Below, in pieces: positions 41,085 to 50,026 of a stretch of 64,000 nt of DNA. A program made the translations under genes and the position numbers. The notes beneath the pieces were generated by a model. It made no database searches, was not told where the DNA came from, and worked only from the letters and a program-made list of their open reading frames with translations. The stretch is from Coriobacteriaceae bacterium. Its GTDB lineage: Bacteria; Actinomycetota; Coriobacteriia; Coriobacteriales; Coriobacteriaceae. The number at the start of each line of letters is the position of its first letter. The first letter of the stretch is position 1. The stretch lies in contig JAUNDT010000004.1 in NCBI GenBank assembly GCA_030525945.1, positions 124,001 through 188,000 on the forward strand, given 5' to 3'.

Positions 41085-42323
41085 ATGAGCGAGAAGAACA
41101 CGTTACAGGACTGCCTCCTCTCCATGCCCGATGCGTTGTCGCAAGATCTGGTGAAGCGCATGGGCGAAGACCGGCAGCGCGGCTGGGTGAATCCGTTTCG
41201 CGCCCAGGACGATCAGGTCATTCGTCGTGAGGTTCGCCCTGGGGACGCAAGTAGCATCTGGCGTCCCTCATACGTGCGCGATGCGGAGAAGATCTTGCAT
41301 CTGCCCGCATATAGCCGTCTTAACGGCAAGACGCAGGTTTTCAGTTTTCGGAGCAATGACGACCTTTCGCGCCGCGGCCTGCACGTTCAGCTCGTTGCGC
41401 GTATCGCACGGGACATCGGGCGAGCCCTAGGGCTTAACTGCGATCTTATCGAGGCGATAGGGCTGGGTCACGATTTGGGGCATACGCCATTCGGTCACGC
41501 GGGGGAGGCGCAGCTGAACGACATTTGCAAGGCGCGTACGGGAAGGTCCTTCTTCCATAACGTGCACTCGGTGCGCGTGCTCGACAAGCTGTATGGGCGC
41601 AATATCTCCCTGCAAACGCTCGATGGTGTCCTGTGTCACAACGGTGAGTATGAGCAGCGCGTATTTGAGTTGTCCGGAACCTGTGATTTCGATGCCTTCG
41701 ACCGTGTTGTGGAGCAATGCTACGTTCGGGATTTCGACTACGTGAAGACCCTGCGTCCCTGCACGCTTGAAGGATGCGTCGTTCGTATCGCCGACATCAT
41801 CGCGTATGTGGGGCGTGACCGGCAGGACGCTATCGAGGCGGGCCTGCTGGATGAGGGCGCGTTTGAGGACGGACTCGGCGGGCGCTACAACTCCTGGATT
41901 CTCACGCGCGCTTCCATTGATATCGTCGAGCACAGCTACGGCAAGGACCGCATCGAGATGAGCGAGGAGCTTTTTGAGGAAATCCGAAGGGCCAAGCGGG
42001 AGAACTATGCCAAGATCTACAACTCGACGGGCATCGAGGAGGAGCATAAGGCCATGATGGCCCGTGCTTTCAGCCTTATGTACGAACACTTCCTGGGGGA
42101 CCTGAAGGCGAGGGATACATCGAGCTACATTTTCCGTCACCATATCGCGCGCATCGAGAAGGGGCTGGCTTACTACGGCCGGTCGTATGATTGGCAAAGC
42201 GACCTCGATCAGACCGTTGTCGATTACATCGCTTCGATGACCGACGATTACTTTACCGAGCTTGCCTGCTCGCTTTTTCCCGAGCTGAGGTTTCCGCGGC
42301 GCACGTACATTAACGAGCGTTAA
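41085..42323 (+). CDS. HD-domain dNTP triphosphohydrolase (dGTPase-like)
   Basis: A 412-residue HD-superfamily enzyme; ATG 41085 after TAGGAGGAACGC. Metal ligands appear in RRGLHVQLVARIARDIG and LGHDLGHTPFGHAGE (~residue 130), with a later CVVRIADIIAYVGRDRQDA. This is the pattern of deoxyguanosinetriphosphate triphosphohydrolase-like proteins, which cut dNTPs to nucleoside and tripolyphosphate. Substrate range differs between members. It precedes rarA by 17 bases; both relate to replication health. Confidence 0.9.
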   Translation: MSEKNTLQDCLLSMPDALSQDLVKRMGEDRQRGWVNPFRAQDDQVIRREVRPGDASSIWRPSYVRDAEKILHLPAYSRLNGKTQVFSFRSNDDLSRRGLHVQLVARIARDIGRALGLNCDLIEAIGLGHDLGHTPFGHAGEAQLNDICKARTGRSFFHNVHSVRVLDKLYGRNISLQTLDGVLCHNGEYEQRVFELSGTCDFDAFDRVVEQCYVRDFDYVKTLRPCTLEGCVVRIADIIAYVGRDRQDAIEAGLLDEGAFEDGLGGRYNSWILTRASIDIVEHSYGKDRIEMSEELFEEIRRAKRENYAKIYNSTGIEEEHKAMMARAFSLMYEHFLGDLKARDTSSYIFRHHIARIEKGLAYYGRSYDWQSDLDQTVVDYIASMTDDYFTELACSLFPELRFPRRTYINER

Positions 42324-42340
42324 ACGGTAAGATACAGCGC

Positions 42341-43666
42341 ATGGATACCTTATTTTCAAACACTGAACGCGTCAAAACGCTTAAGAACGCACCGCTTGCC
42401 GTGCGCATGCGCCCCAGCACGCTCGACGATTACGTGGGACAGGAGAAGGCCGTCGGCCCGGGGTCGTGGCTGCGCTCCGCCATCGAGCACGATGTCCTGT
42501 CGAGCGTAATCTTGTACGGGCCCGCCGGGACGGGCAAAACGACGCTTGCGCACATCATCGCCGCTCGCACGAAAAGCGAATTCGTCGAGGTTTCCGCCGT
42601 GACGGGGACGGTCAAAGACCTGAGGCGGGAGATCGACGAGGCCAAGCACCGCCTCATGATGTTCGACCGCAGGACTATTCTGTTCATCGATGAGATCCAT
42701 CGGTTCTCGCGTTCTCAGCAAGATGTGCTGCTCCACGCGGTCGAAAACCGCACGGTCGTTATGATTGGCGCCACGACCGAGAACCCGTATTTCGAGGTGA
42801 ACTCCGCACTTCTTTCCCGCTCGCGTGTTGTAGAGCTTACTCACTTGAGCGACGCGGATGTGGAGCGCTTGGTGCGTCGTGCGCTCGGCGCACCCGAGGG
42901 GCTGGCGGGGCGATTTACCGCCGGCGATGATGTGATTCGGGCTATTTGCACGCTTGCCGCCGGTGACGGTCGCAGCTCGCTCACCACCTTGGAGCTTGCG
43001 AGTGAGATCGCGCTCACGCGCCCGCCGCAGGTGGGGAGTGCCTCCGAGGCTACGGATGGCCCCATTCAGATTACCCTTGAGGACGTCAAACAGGCGAATC
43101 CTCGTCGTGGTCTTTCATACGATAAAAACGGTGATATGCACTACGACATCATCTCCGCCTTTATCAAGTCCATGCGCGGCTCCGATCCCGATGCTGCCGT
43201 GTATTGGCTGGCGCGCATGATCGATGCGGGGGAGGACCCCAAGTTCATCGCCCGTCGCATCATGATTCAGGCGAGCGAGGACATCGGCAATGCGGACCCG
43301 ACGGCGCTGCTGGTGGCGGAGGCCGCGTTTAAGGCGGCCGAAGTGATCGGCTACCCTGAGTGCCGCATCAATCTTGCCCAGGCTGCCATCTATAATGCGC
43401 TCGCGCCAAAGTCCAACGCCGCGGAGGCGGCCATTGACGCGGCGCTGGCCGACGTGCGCACGAGCGGCCAGCGCGAGGTGCCGAGCTACCTGCGCGATCG
43501 TCACCGTCCCGGCTCAGATGAGTATGGCGACTACAAGTATCCCCATGATTATCCAGAAGGGTGGGTCCCGCAGCGCTATCTGCCGGAGGGGCTGGAGCCC
43601 GGTGCTTTTTGGCACTCCAGCGGCCGCGGCTGGGAGCAGTGGCGCTCGGAAACGCGCCCGCGTTAG
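42341..43666 (+). CDS. rarA: Replication-associated recombination protein A (RarA/MgsA)
   Basis: A 441-residue AAA+ ATPase starting at ATG 42341. It opens with RMRPSTLDDYVGQEKAVGPG, then Walker A YGPAGTGKTTL (~65), Walker B TILFIDEIHRFSRSQQD (~120), sensor GATTENPYFEVNSALLSR and the C-terminal MgsA region (RGSDPDAAVYWLARMIDAGED). It acts at stalled forks as a tetramer. The last ~60 residues (HRPGSDEYGDYKYPHDYPEGWVP region) are the normal family tail. Confidence 0.95.
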   Translation: MDTLFSNTERVKTLKNAPLAVRMRPSTLDDYVGQEKAVGPGSWLRSAIEHDVLSSVILYGPAGTGKTTLAHIIAARTKSEFVEVSAVTGTVKDLRREIDEAKHRLMMFDRRTILFIDEIHRFSRSQQDVLLHAVENRTVVMIGATTENPYFEVNSALLSRSRVVELTHLSDADVERLVRRALGAPEGLAGRFTAGDDVIRAICTLAAGDGRSSLTTLELASEIALTRPPQVGSASEATDGPIQITLEDVKQANPRRGLSYDKNGDMHYDIISAFIKSMRGSDPDAAVYWLARMIDAGEDPKFIARRIMIQASEDIGNADPTALLVAEAAFKAAEVIGYPECRINLAQAAIYNALAPKSNAAEAAIDAALADVRTSGQREVPSYLRDRHRPGSDEYGDYKYPHDYPEGWVPQRYLPEGLEPGAFWHSSGRGWEQWRSETRPR

Positions 43667-43753
43667 CGCTTTTCGGTGGTTGAAGCCCGCGTGGTTGAAA
43701 AGCGACCGAACGGGTATCATCAACATACTGTGTCTAGTTGTACGGAGGCATCT

Positions 43754-44311
43754 ATGGATCCCTTGCAGGTTGTTCTGATCGTTCTTGCCGTAGCGGGCGT
43801 TTGGGCCGTTGTCGAGCTCGCGCTCATGCTGCGTCGCACGCGCGGTGTGGTTGATTCGCTCGATAAGACGGTTGAGCAGGTGACGAGCACGATTGAGGAG
43901 GCCCGTCCCGTGGTGGCGAAGCTCGACGGCGTGGTCGATGAACTGCAGCCCGCGGTCGCCCAGATTGAGCCGCTTCTCAAGCAGGCGACCGTTGCGGTTG
44001 AGGCGCTTTCCGCCGACCTTGTTGAGGTCAACGGCGTGCTGCGTGACGTGTCTGCGGTGAGCGGCGCTGCCAGCACGGCGTCGAATGCGGTGACCGGCAT
44101 TGTCGACGGCGCGACGGAAAAGGTCCACAAGCTATTGGGAAAAACCCGTATGCCCGAAAAGACCCTGATTGAGCGCGCATCTTCCGATCAGCTTGCGGCC
44201 GAGCAGGCGCCTCAAGAGGAGCCTGTGAGGGCTTCCGAGGAAGCCGCCTGCGCCGAGGAGCCTCGCCACTACTTCACCTACGCGGCTTCCGAGGAGTCCG
44301 GCAATGAGTAG
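43754..44311 (+). CDS. DUF948-like membrane-anchored coiled-coil protein
   Basis: A 185-residue protein; ATG 43754 after ACGGAGGC. One N-terminal helix (~5-25), then a long amphipathic region with repeated V-x-x-L/I spacing (DSLDKTVEQVTSTIEEARPV, DELQPAVAQIEPLL), matching DUF948-type general-stress proteins. The C-terminus is acidic and disordered. It overlaps the anti-sigma-like gene by eight bases, suggesting it belongs to the same sigma-B-like regulon unit. Confidence 0.72.
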   Translation: MDPLQVVLIVLAVAGVWAVVELALMLRRTRGVVDSLDKTVEQVTSTIEEARPVVAKLDGVVDELQPAVAQIEPLLKQATVAVEALSADLVEVNGVLRDVSAVSGAASTASNAVTGIVDGATEKVHKLLGKTRMPEKTLIERASSDQLAAEQAPQEEPVRASEEAACAEEPRHYFTYAASEESGNE

Positions 44312-44690
44312 CGCAACCCACATTTCCCTGACGGTTTCCTGCGAGCCGCATCTCGCGCGTATCGTGCGCATGACGGCAGCGAATGTCGCGGCGCTGTCGA
44401 GCATGTCGGTCGATCGTGTTGAGGATATTCGCATGGCGGCGGAGGAAGCGTTTATCTATGCCTGCGCTACAGCCCCCGCCGAGCAGCTCGTCATCGATTT
44501 CGATGCCGATGAGGTCCATGTTGCCATGCAGTTTAAGCTCGGAGTCGATGCATTTGCCCAGCCCTCCGACGAGGACCCCACCGCCGCCTACGCAGATCTC
44601 ATTCTGGGATCGGTGTGCGACTCCTACGAAAAGCTCGAGGCCCCGGCTCGCTTGGCACTTAGTGTGAAGGCGGACGTTGATGGCCTCTAA
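44304..44690 (+). CDS. Degenerate RsbW-like anti-sigma factor
   Basis: A 128-residue protein upstream of, and overlapping, a SigB-type sigma factor. The fold and place match RsbW/SpoIIAB anti-sigma kinases, and VDRVEDIRMAAEEAFIYAC corresponds to the N-box helix. However, the usual Asn of the N-box (EA..NA) reads Tyr (EAFIYA), and no clear glycine-rich G-box follows. It may bind the sigma factor without ATP or kinase activity (inference). No antagonist (RsbV-like) gene is adjacent. Confidence 0.7.
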   Translation: MSSATHISLTVSCEPHLARIVRMTAANVAALSSMSVDRVEDIRMAAEEAFIYACATAPAEQLVIDFDADEVHVAMQFKLGVDAFAQPSDEDPTAAYADLILGSVCDSYEKLEAPARLALSVKADVDGL

Positions 44691-45465
44691 AACCTCAGGT
44701 AAAAGCGCCTGGGATAAAGAGAAGACCCGTGAGCTCTTCCGCAAATACAAGGAAGAGGGCGATGCGGACGCCCGCGAAAAGCTCGTGATGTCCCATCTCA
44801 ACCTCGTGCGCTTCATTGCAAACAAGTTCAAAAACCGCGGCGAGCCCATCGATGACCTGATTCAGGTGGGTTATCTCGGTCTGCTCAAGGCAATCGACCG
44901 CTTTGACCCTGCCCGCGGCCTCGAATTCACCACGTTCGCCACGCCTACCGTCATGGGCGAGATCAAGCGTCACTTCCGTGACAAGGGCTGGAGCGTTCGC
45001 GTGCCCCGCCGCCTGCAGGAGCTGTCCGCCAAGGTGAATCAGGCGACCGATACGCTCACCGTGCAGCTTCAGCGTTCCCCGACTATCGCCGAGATCGCCT
45101 CGTATCTGGATGCTTCCGTGGACGAGGTTCTCGAGGCCATGGAATCTTCCTCGGCCTACAGCTCGGTTTCGCTCGAGACTCCCACGGGTATGGATGAGGA
45201 CGACGCGCCCTCTATCATCGACCGTTACGCTACGGAGGACGAGGACCTCGCCTTTACCGATGACCGTATCATCATCGAGGAGGCGCTCGCGAGCTTTTCG
45301 CCGCGTGAGCGTGAGGTTATCGAAATGCGATTCCTCCAGGGCATGACGCAGATCGAGATTGCCGAGAAGCTCGACATCTCACAGGTTCAGGTAAGCCGCC
45401 TGCTGCGTCGCACCCTCAAGAAAATTCAAGACAAGATCGACCCCGACGGGGTCATGACCGGATAG
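44680..45465 (+). CDS. SigB/SigF-type RNA polymerase sigma factor
   Basis: A 261-residue group 3 sigma factor. ATG 44680 (after AAGGCGG) overlaps the previous gene by 11 bases. Region 2 reads LVMSHLNLVRFIANKF, DDLIQVGYLGLLKAIDRFDP and FTTFATPTVMGEIKRHFRD. Region 3 has VRVPRRLQELSAKVNQATD. Region 4 has FSPREREVIEMRFLQGMTQIEIAEKLDISQVQVSRLLRR. It should direct a stress or stationary-phase regulon. Regulation by the preceding anti-sigma-like protein is likely. Confidence 0.94.
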   Translation: MASKTSGKSAWDKEKTRELFRKYKEEGDADAREKLVMSHLNLVRFIANKFKNRGEPIDDLIQVGYLGLLKAIDRFDPARGLEFTTFATPTVMGEIKRHFRDKGWSVRVPRRLQELSAKVNQATDTLTVQLQRSPTIAEIASYLDASVDEVLEAMESSSAYSSVSLETPTGMDEDDAPSIIDRYATEDEDLAFTDDRIIIEEALASFSPREREVIEMRFLQGMTQIEIAEKLDISQVQVSRLLRRTLKKIQDKIDPDGVMTG

Positions 45466-45485
45466 CGCGTAGCGCAAGGAGTTAT

Positions 45486-46862
45486 ATGCAGCACGGACAA
45501 GGTCACGTCGAAAAAATCGCCCGAGTAACGTTCCTGAACATTTGGATTATCATCGGCACCCTTATCATCTGCGGTGCCGTTCTGCAGCTGATGGGCGCCC
45601 TGTCCAATGTGCTTGTTTTTCTTTCGGTCGGCGCCATCTCGGCGTTTGTCGCCTCGCCCATCGTCAACTGGCTTGAGCGCCATCGCGTCCCCCGTGGCCC
45701 CGGTGCGCTCATTGGTTTGGTTGTGGTTATCGTCGGGTTCATTCTGCTGTTCGCCCTCGTCATCCCCATGGTGACGGGCCAGCTCATCACCCTTTTGCGC
45801 GACGTTCCCGCCAAGCTGTCCGCCTTGGCCGTCTGGATCGTCCAGCTCGAGAACGACTACGCCATCGTCGAGCATCTCAACGACGTGGTGCAGCTCGACG
45901 CGATGTTCGAGGCAATGCAGGACTTTGCTAACCAGGCGCTTTCCGGCTTGCTGGCGGCCGTCCGCGACGGTCTTGTGCCCATGGTGAACAACATCGCATC
46001 GATGGTGTTCATCGTGTTCCTCGGTCTGGTACTGGCGTTTTGGCTTGCGTGCGACTATCCTCGCATCAACGATGAGATTTGCCGTGTGCTGCCCAAGGAC
46101 AAGGCCGATGATTACCGCCTTATGGTCGCGGTGGTGAGTCGCTCTGTGGGCGGTTACCTGCGCTCCACGGTGATCAACTCCATCGTGCAGGGCTTCTTGG
46201 CGTTTGTGGGGTTTGCCGTTGTGGGGCATCCGTATGCGGTTGCCATGGGCGTTCTTTCGGGCATTTTGAACATCATTCCCGTGGTGGGACCCTCCATCTC
46301 GGCAATTATCGCCACCTTGATCGCCCTGGTATATAGCCCGGCTATGGCGTTTTGGACGATGGTCATGGCCATGGTCTCGCAAAACGTCACGGATAACGTG
46401 ATCGCACCCAAGATCAATCAGTCCACGATGCAGGTGCATCCGGTGCTGTCCCTGACCGCCCTCGTCATCGGCTCGACGCTTGGTGGCACGGTCGGCATGA
46501 TCATCGCGCTTCCCATTGTCGCCGTGGTCAAGTCGCTGTTTATCTTCTATTTCGAGAGCCGCACTGGTGAGCAGATCGTCTCGTATGAGGGCGCCCTGTT
46601 CAAGGGAACGCCGTTTCGCGATGGCGCGGGGCAGCCTGTGCCCGCTTTTGATGCTCTGGGCGACGACGCGTTTGTGGCCGACTCGCAGATTCTCTCCGAC
46701 GATGCGGTGCCTGAGGCTGAGGTTCTGCCAAAGCCCGAGTTGGAGAACCCGTGGGCAAAACTCATGATGTTCGAGAAGTTCGAGATGCCGTTTGCCGCCC
46801 ACGAGAGGGCGGGCCAGAACTCAAAACCCGAGGAAACCGACACATCAGACGATTGCCGTTAA
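45486..46862 (+). CDS. AI-2E family transporter (PerM/YdiK-like)
   Basis: A 458-residue polytopic membrane protein with ~8 helices, starting at ATG 45486 after AAGGAG. It shows the family features: paired N-terminal helices (FLNIWIIIGTLIICGAVLQL), a long amphipathic middle, LGLVLAFWLACDYPRI, and the C-terminal GILNIIPVVGPSISAIIATL and GTVGMIIALPIVAVVKSL. Members move small molecules or ions; substrates are mostly unproven. A ~90-residue cytoplasmic tail rich in acidic residues is longer than usual. Confidence 0.88.
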   Translation: MQHGQGHVEKIARVTFLNIWIIIGTLIICGAVLQLMGALSNVLVFLSVGAISAFVASPIVNWLERHRVPRGPGALIGLVVVIVGFILLFALVIPMVTGQLITLLRDVPAKLSALAVWIVQLENDYAIVEHLNDVVQLDAMFEAMQDFANQALSGLLAAVRDGLVPMVNNIASMVFIVFLGLVLAFWLACDYPRINDEICRVLPKDKADDYRLMVAVVSRSVGGYLRSTVINSIVQGFLAFVGFAVVGHPYAVAMGVLSGILNIIPVVGPSISAIIATLIALVYSPAMAFWTMVMAMVSQNVTDNVIAPKINQSTMQVHPVLSLTALVIGSTLGGTVGMIIALPIVAVVKSLFIFYFESRTGEQIVSYEGALFKGTPFRDGAGQPVPAFDALGDDAFVADSQILSDDAVPEAEVLPKPELENPWAKLMMFEKFEMPFAAHERAGQNSKPEETDTSDDCR

Positions 46863-46931
46863 CGTATAATTGTTCAGTTGGACTTTGCCTCGCCAAGCGG
46901 GGCTCGAATTTGACACACAGGAGTTGCAAGC

Positions 46932-49586
46932 ATGGTTGCTGATTACCCCACCATGACGACTGCCGAGATTCGTTCGGCTTACCTCAATTTCTTTGAGAGC
47001 AAGGGCTGCAAGCTCTACCCGAGCTCCTCGCTCGTCCCCGACGATCCGTCGCTGCTGCTCGCCAACGCCGGTATGAACCAGTTTAAGGAGTTCTACCAGG
47101 GCAAGAAGACGATGAAGGAAATCGGCGCGTGCTCCTGCCAGAAGTGCGTGCGCACGAACGATATCGACATCATCGGTGCCGATGGTCGCCATGCCTCCTT
47201 CTTCGAGATGCTCGGCAACTTCGCCTTCGGCGGCGTGACCAAGGAGCAGGCTTGCGCCTGGGCGTACGAGCTCATCACCGAGGTCTTTAAGCTGCCCAAG
47301 GAGCGCCTGCACTTTACCGTGTTCACCGAGGATGACGAGACCGAGGCCATTTGGCGCTCGCTCGGTGTTCCCGCCGACCACATCACGCGCTTGAGCGAGG
47401 ATGACAACTTCTGGGCCGCCGGCCCCACCGGCCCCTGTGGTCCGTGTTCCGAGATTTACTTCGACCTGGGCGAGGAGGTCGGCTGCGGCTGCGATTCCTG
47501 CGCTCCCGGCTGCGACTGCGATCGCTTTCTCGAGTTCTGGAACCTCGTGTTCACCCAGTTTGACCGCCAGGAGGACGGCTCCATGCCGGAGCTGCCGCAC
47601 CGCAACCTGGATACGGGCATGGGCCTCGAGCGCATGGCCGCCATCATGCAGCACAAGAGCTCGTTCTTCGACGGCGATGTCATGCAGAGCCTGATCAAGC
47701 TCGGTGAGGATATCTCGGGCAAGACCTACGTTGATGATGATTACACCGGCGCTTCCCGCTCCCTGCGCATCATCGCCGACCACGCCCGCTCTGTGGACTT
47801 CCTCATCTCCGATGGCGTTTTGCCTGGCAACGAGGGCCGTGGCTACGTGCTGCGCCGCCTGCTGCGCCGCGCTGTGTTCCACGGCCGCCTGCTCGGCATC
47901 GAGGATGCGTTCCTCGGCCGCTTCATCGATGCGGTAAACGACGTCATGGGCGAGGCCTATCCTGCGCTCATCGAGAACGTCGGCCTGGTCAAGGGCATCG
48001 TCGAGGCCGAGGAGGAGCGTTTCTCCACAACGCTCAACAACGGTCGCGTCTATCTGGATGAGCAGCTCGCCGCGCTCTCCGAGGGCGATGCGCTTCCCGG
48101 CAAGGCCGCGTTCATGCTTCACGATACGTTCGGATTCCCCATCGATCTGACCGTCGAGATCGCCGAGAACGCCGGTCACGCCGTCGATATCGAGGGCTTT
48201 AACGCCGAGATGGCTGAGCAGAAGGCCCGTGCGCGCGCCGCTGCCAAGGGCGATGCCTGGGGCTCCTTCAACGACGTGTGGACCGAGCTCGCCGATCAGC
48301 TGCCGGCAACTGAGTTCGTGGGTTACGACAACGAGAGCATCGAGGGCGCGCGTGTCCTGGCAATCGTGGTCGACGGCAAGCGTGTTGACCGCGCCGAGAA
48401 CGCCGGTCACGCCGCCGTGGTGCTCGACCGCACCCCTCTGTACGCTGAGATGGGCGGCCAGCTGGGCGATCACGGCCTCATCGACACCGATAACGCTCAG
48501 TTCTTCGTGAGCAACACCATCTCCAAGGGCGGCTTGTACGTTCACGAGGGCAAGCTTCTCGGCGAGCTCGCTGAGGGTGACACGGTCTTTGCGGGCTACG
48601 ATCTCAACCGTCGCGGTCTGCTGCGTCGCAACCACACGGCCACGCACCTGCTCGACGCCGCGCTCAAGGAGGTCCTGGGTGACCACGTCAACCAGGCCGG
48701 CTCCCTCGTGTCCGCCGACAACCTGCGCTTTGACTTCACGCATTTCGAGGCCATGACTTCCGAGCAGATTCGCGCCGTCGAGGATCTTGTGAACGAGCAG
48801 ATCCTTGCCGCAGAGCCCGTTGTTACGCGCGTTATGGGCATCGACGAGGCCAAGGCCTCCGGTGCTGTTGCGCTGTTTGGCGAGAAGTACGGCGATGTCG
48901 TGCGCGTTGTGTCCGTGGGTGAGGGCGACGACCCGTTCTCCCGTGAGCTTTGCGGCGGTACGCATGTTGCCAACACCGCCGAGATCGGCCTGTTCAAGAT
49001 CGTTTCCGAGTCTTCCACCGGTTCCAACATCCGTCGTATCGAGGCCGTGACCAGCACGGGCGCCATCGCATATCTCGAGGCTCGTGCCGCCCTTGCCGAG
49101 CAGGCTGCCGGCAGCCTCAAGTGCCGCGTCGAGGAGGTTCCCGCTCGAGTCGCCGCGCTTCAGGGTGAGCTGCGCGAGGTGAGCCAGAAGCTCAAGAAGG
49201 CTCTTACCGGTGGCAGCTCCGATGCGATTTCCGCGGCGATTGAAGGCGCCGTCGACATGGGCTCTTACAAGCTCGTGGTGGCTGAGCTTTCCGGCCTCGA
49301 GGCAGCCGATCTGCGCAACGTGTGGGACACGGTGCGCGGCAAGGTTTCCGGTGCATGCGCATGCGTGCTCGCCACGGTAACCGAGAAGGGCGCGCCCGCG
49401 CTGATCGCGGCCGCGACCGACGATGCGGCTGCCGCGGGCTTCCACGCTGGCAACGTTATCAAGCATATCGCCCCGTTTGTTGACGGCCGTGGCGGCGGTA
49501 AGCCCACGATGGCCCAGGCGGGTGGCAAGAACGCCTCTGGCATTGCCGCCGCTCTGGATGCCGCTCGCTCTGTGCTCTCAGAGTAG
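46932..49586 (+). CDS. alaS: Alanyl-tRNA synthetase
   Basis: An 884-residue class II synthetase; ATG 46932 after ACAGGAG. Domains in order: catalytic core (NAGMNQFKEFYQG, CVRTNDIDIIGADGRHASFFEMLGNF), helical tRNA-binding part, editing domain (RRNHTATHLLDAALK near 560, CGGTHVANTAEIG near 675) and C-Ala domain with GGGKPTMAQAGG-like end. The internal cysteines around EVGCGCDSCAPGCDCD form an extra cysteine-rich insert near residue 180. alaS-ruvX-mltG is a common order. Confidence 0.97.
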   Translation: MVADYPTMTTAEIRSAYLNFFESKGCKLYPSSSLVPDDPSLLLANAGMNQFKEFYQGKKTMKEIGACSCQKCVRTNDIDIIGADGRHASFFEMLGNFAFGGVTKEQACAWAYELITEVFKLPKERLHFTVFTEDDETEAIWRSLGVPADHITRLSEDDNFWAAGPTGPCGPCSEIYFDLGEEVGCGCDSCAPGCDCDRFLEFWNLVFTQFDRQEDGSMPELPHRNLDTGMGLERMAAIMQHKSSFFDGDVMQSLIKLGEDISGKTYVDDDYTGASRSLRIIADHARSVDFLISDGVLPGNEGRGYVLRRLLRRAVFHGRLLGIEDAFLGRFIDAVNDVMGEAYPALIENVGLVKGIVEAEEERFSTTLNNGRVYLDEQLAALSEGDALPGKAAFMLHDTFGFPIDLTVEIAENAGHAVDIEGFNAEMAEQKARARAAAKGDAWGSFNDVWTELADQLPATEFVGYDNESIEGARVLAIVVDGKRVDRAENAGHAAVVLDRTPLYAEMGGQLGDHGLIDTDNAQFFVSNTISKGGLYVHEGKLLGELAEGDTVFAGYDLNRRGLLRRNHTATHLLDAALKEVLGDHVNQAGSLVSADNLRFDFTHFEAMTSEQIRAVEDLVNEQILAAEPVVTRVMGIDEAKASGAVALFGEKYGDVVRVVSVGEGDDPFSRELCGGTHVANTAEIGLFKIVSESSTGSNIRRIEAVTSTGAIAYLEARAALAEQAAGSLKCRVEEVPARVAALQGELREVSQKLKKALTGGSSDAISAAIEGAVDMGSYKLVVAELSGLEAADLRNVWDTVRGKVSGACACVLATVTEKGAPALIAAATDDAAAAGFHAGNVIKHIAPFVDGRGGGKPTMAQAGGKNASGIAAALDAARSVLSE

Positions 49587-49597
49587 GGTAGGCCCGA

Positions 49598-50026
49598 ATG
49601 ATCGCTCTCGCTCTCGACATCGGCGGCGCTCGCACGGGTATTGCCGTCTCTGACCGTACGGGCCGCGTCGCTTCGCCGGTCAAGGTGCTTCCCGCCGCGG
49701 AAGTCGAGAGCGTTGCGCGGAGCTTTCGCATGGTTCTCGAGGATTATGAACCCGATCTTATTGTGTGCGGGCTCCCTCAGACCATGGCGGGGGAGGAGGG
49801 CCCGCAGGCCGAGCGCATTCGCGAGGTCGCTGCGCGCATTTCTCGCACGACCGGTCTGCCCGTTGAGTTCATCGACGAGCGCCTTTCCTCCACAGAAGCC
49901 AAGCGCATTCTGCGTGCGCAGGGTTTGAATGAAAAGCAGATGCGCGGTAAGGTCGATATGATTTCGGCGTCCTTGTTCCTGCAGGCGTGGCTTGATGCCC
50001 AAAGACGAAAGGAAGATCGTGGCTAA
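49598..50026 (+). CDS. ruvX: RuvX/YqgF putative Holliday junction resolvase
   Basis: A 142-residue RNase H-fold protein starting at ATG 49598. LALDIGGARTGIAVSD holds the first catalytic Asp, VCGLPQTMAGEEGPQ is the typical GLP motif, and FIDERLSSTEAKRIL holds the second acidic set. Family members process rRNA 5' ends or resolve junctions. It is 11 bases after alaS and overlaps mltG by eight bases. Confidence 0.94.
   Translation: MIALALDIGGARTGIAVSDRTGRVASPVKVLPAAEVESVARSFRMVLEDYEPDLIVCGLPQTMAGEEGPQAERIREVAARISRTTGLPVEFIDERLSSTEAKRILRAQGLNEKQMRGKVDMISASLFLQAWLDAQRRKEDRG

Noticed and set aside
46845..49466. Long minus-strand open frame opposite alaS
   Set aside because: Same cause: antisense shadow of strongly biased codons in alaS, with low-complexity His/Val/Gly/Ala composition.
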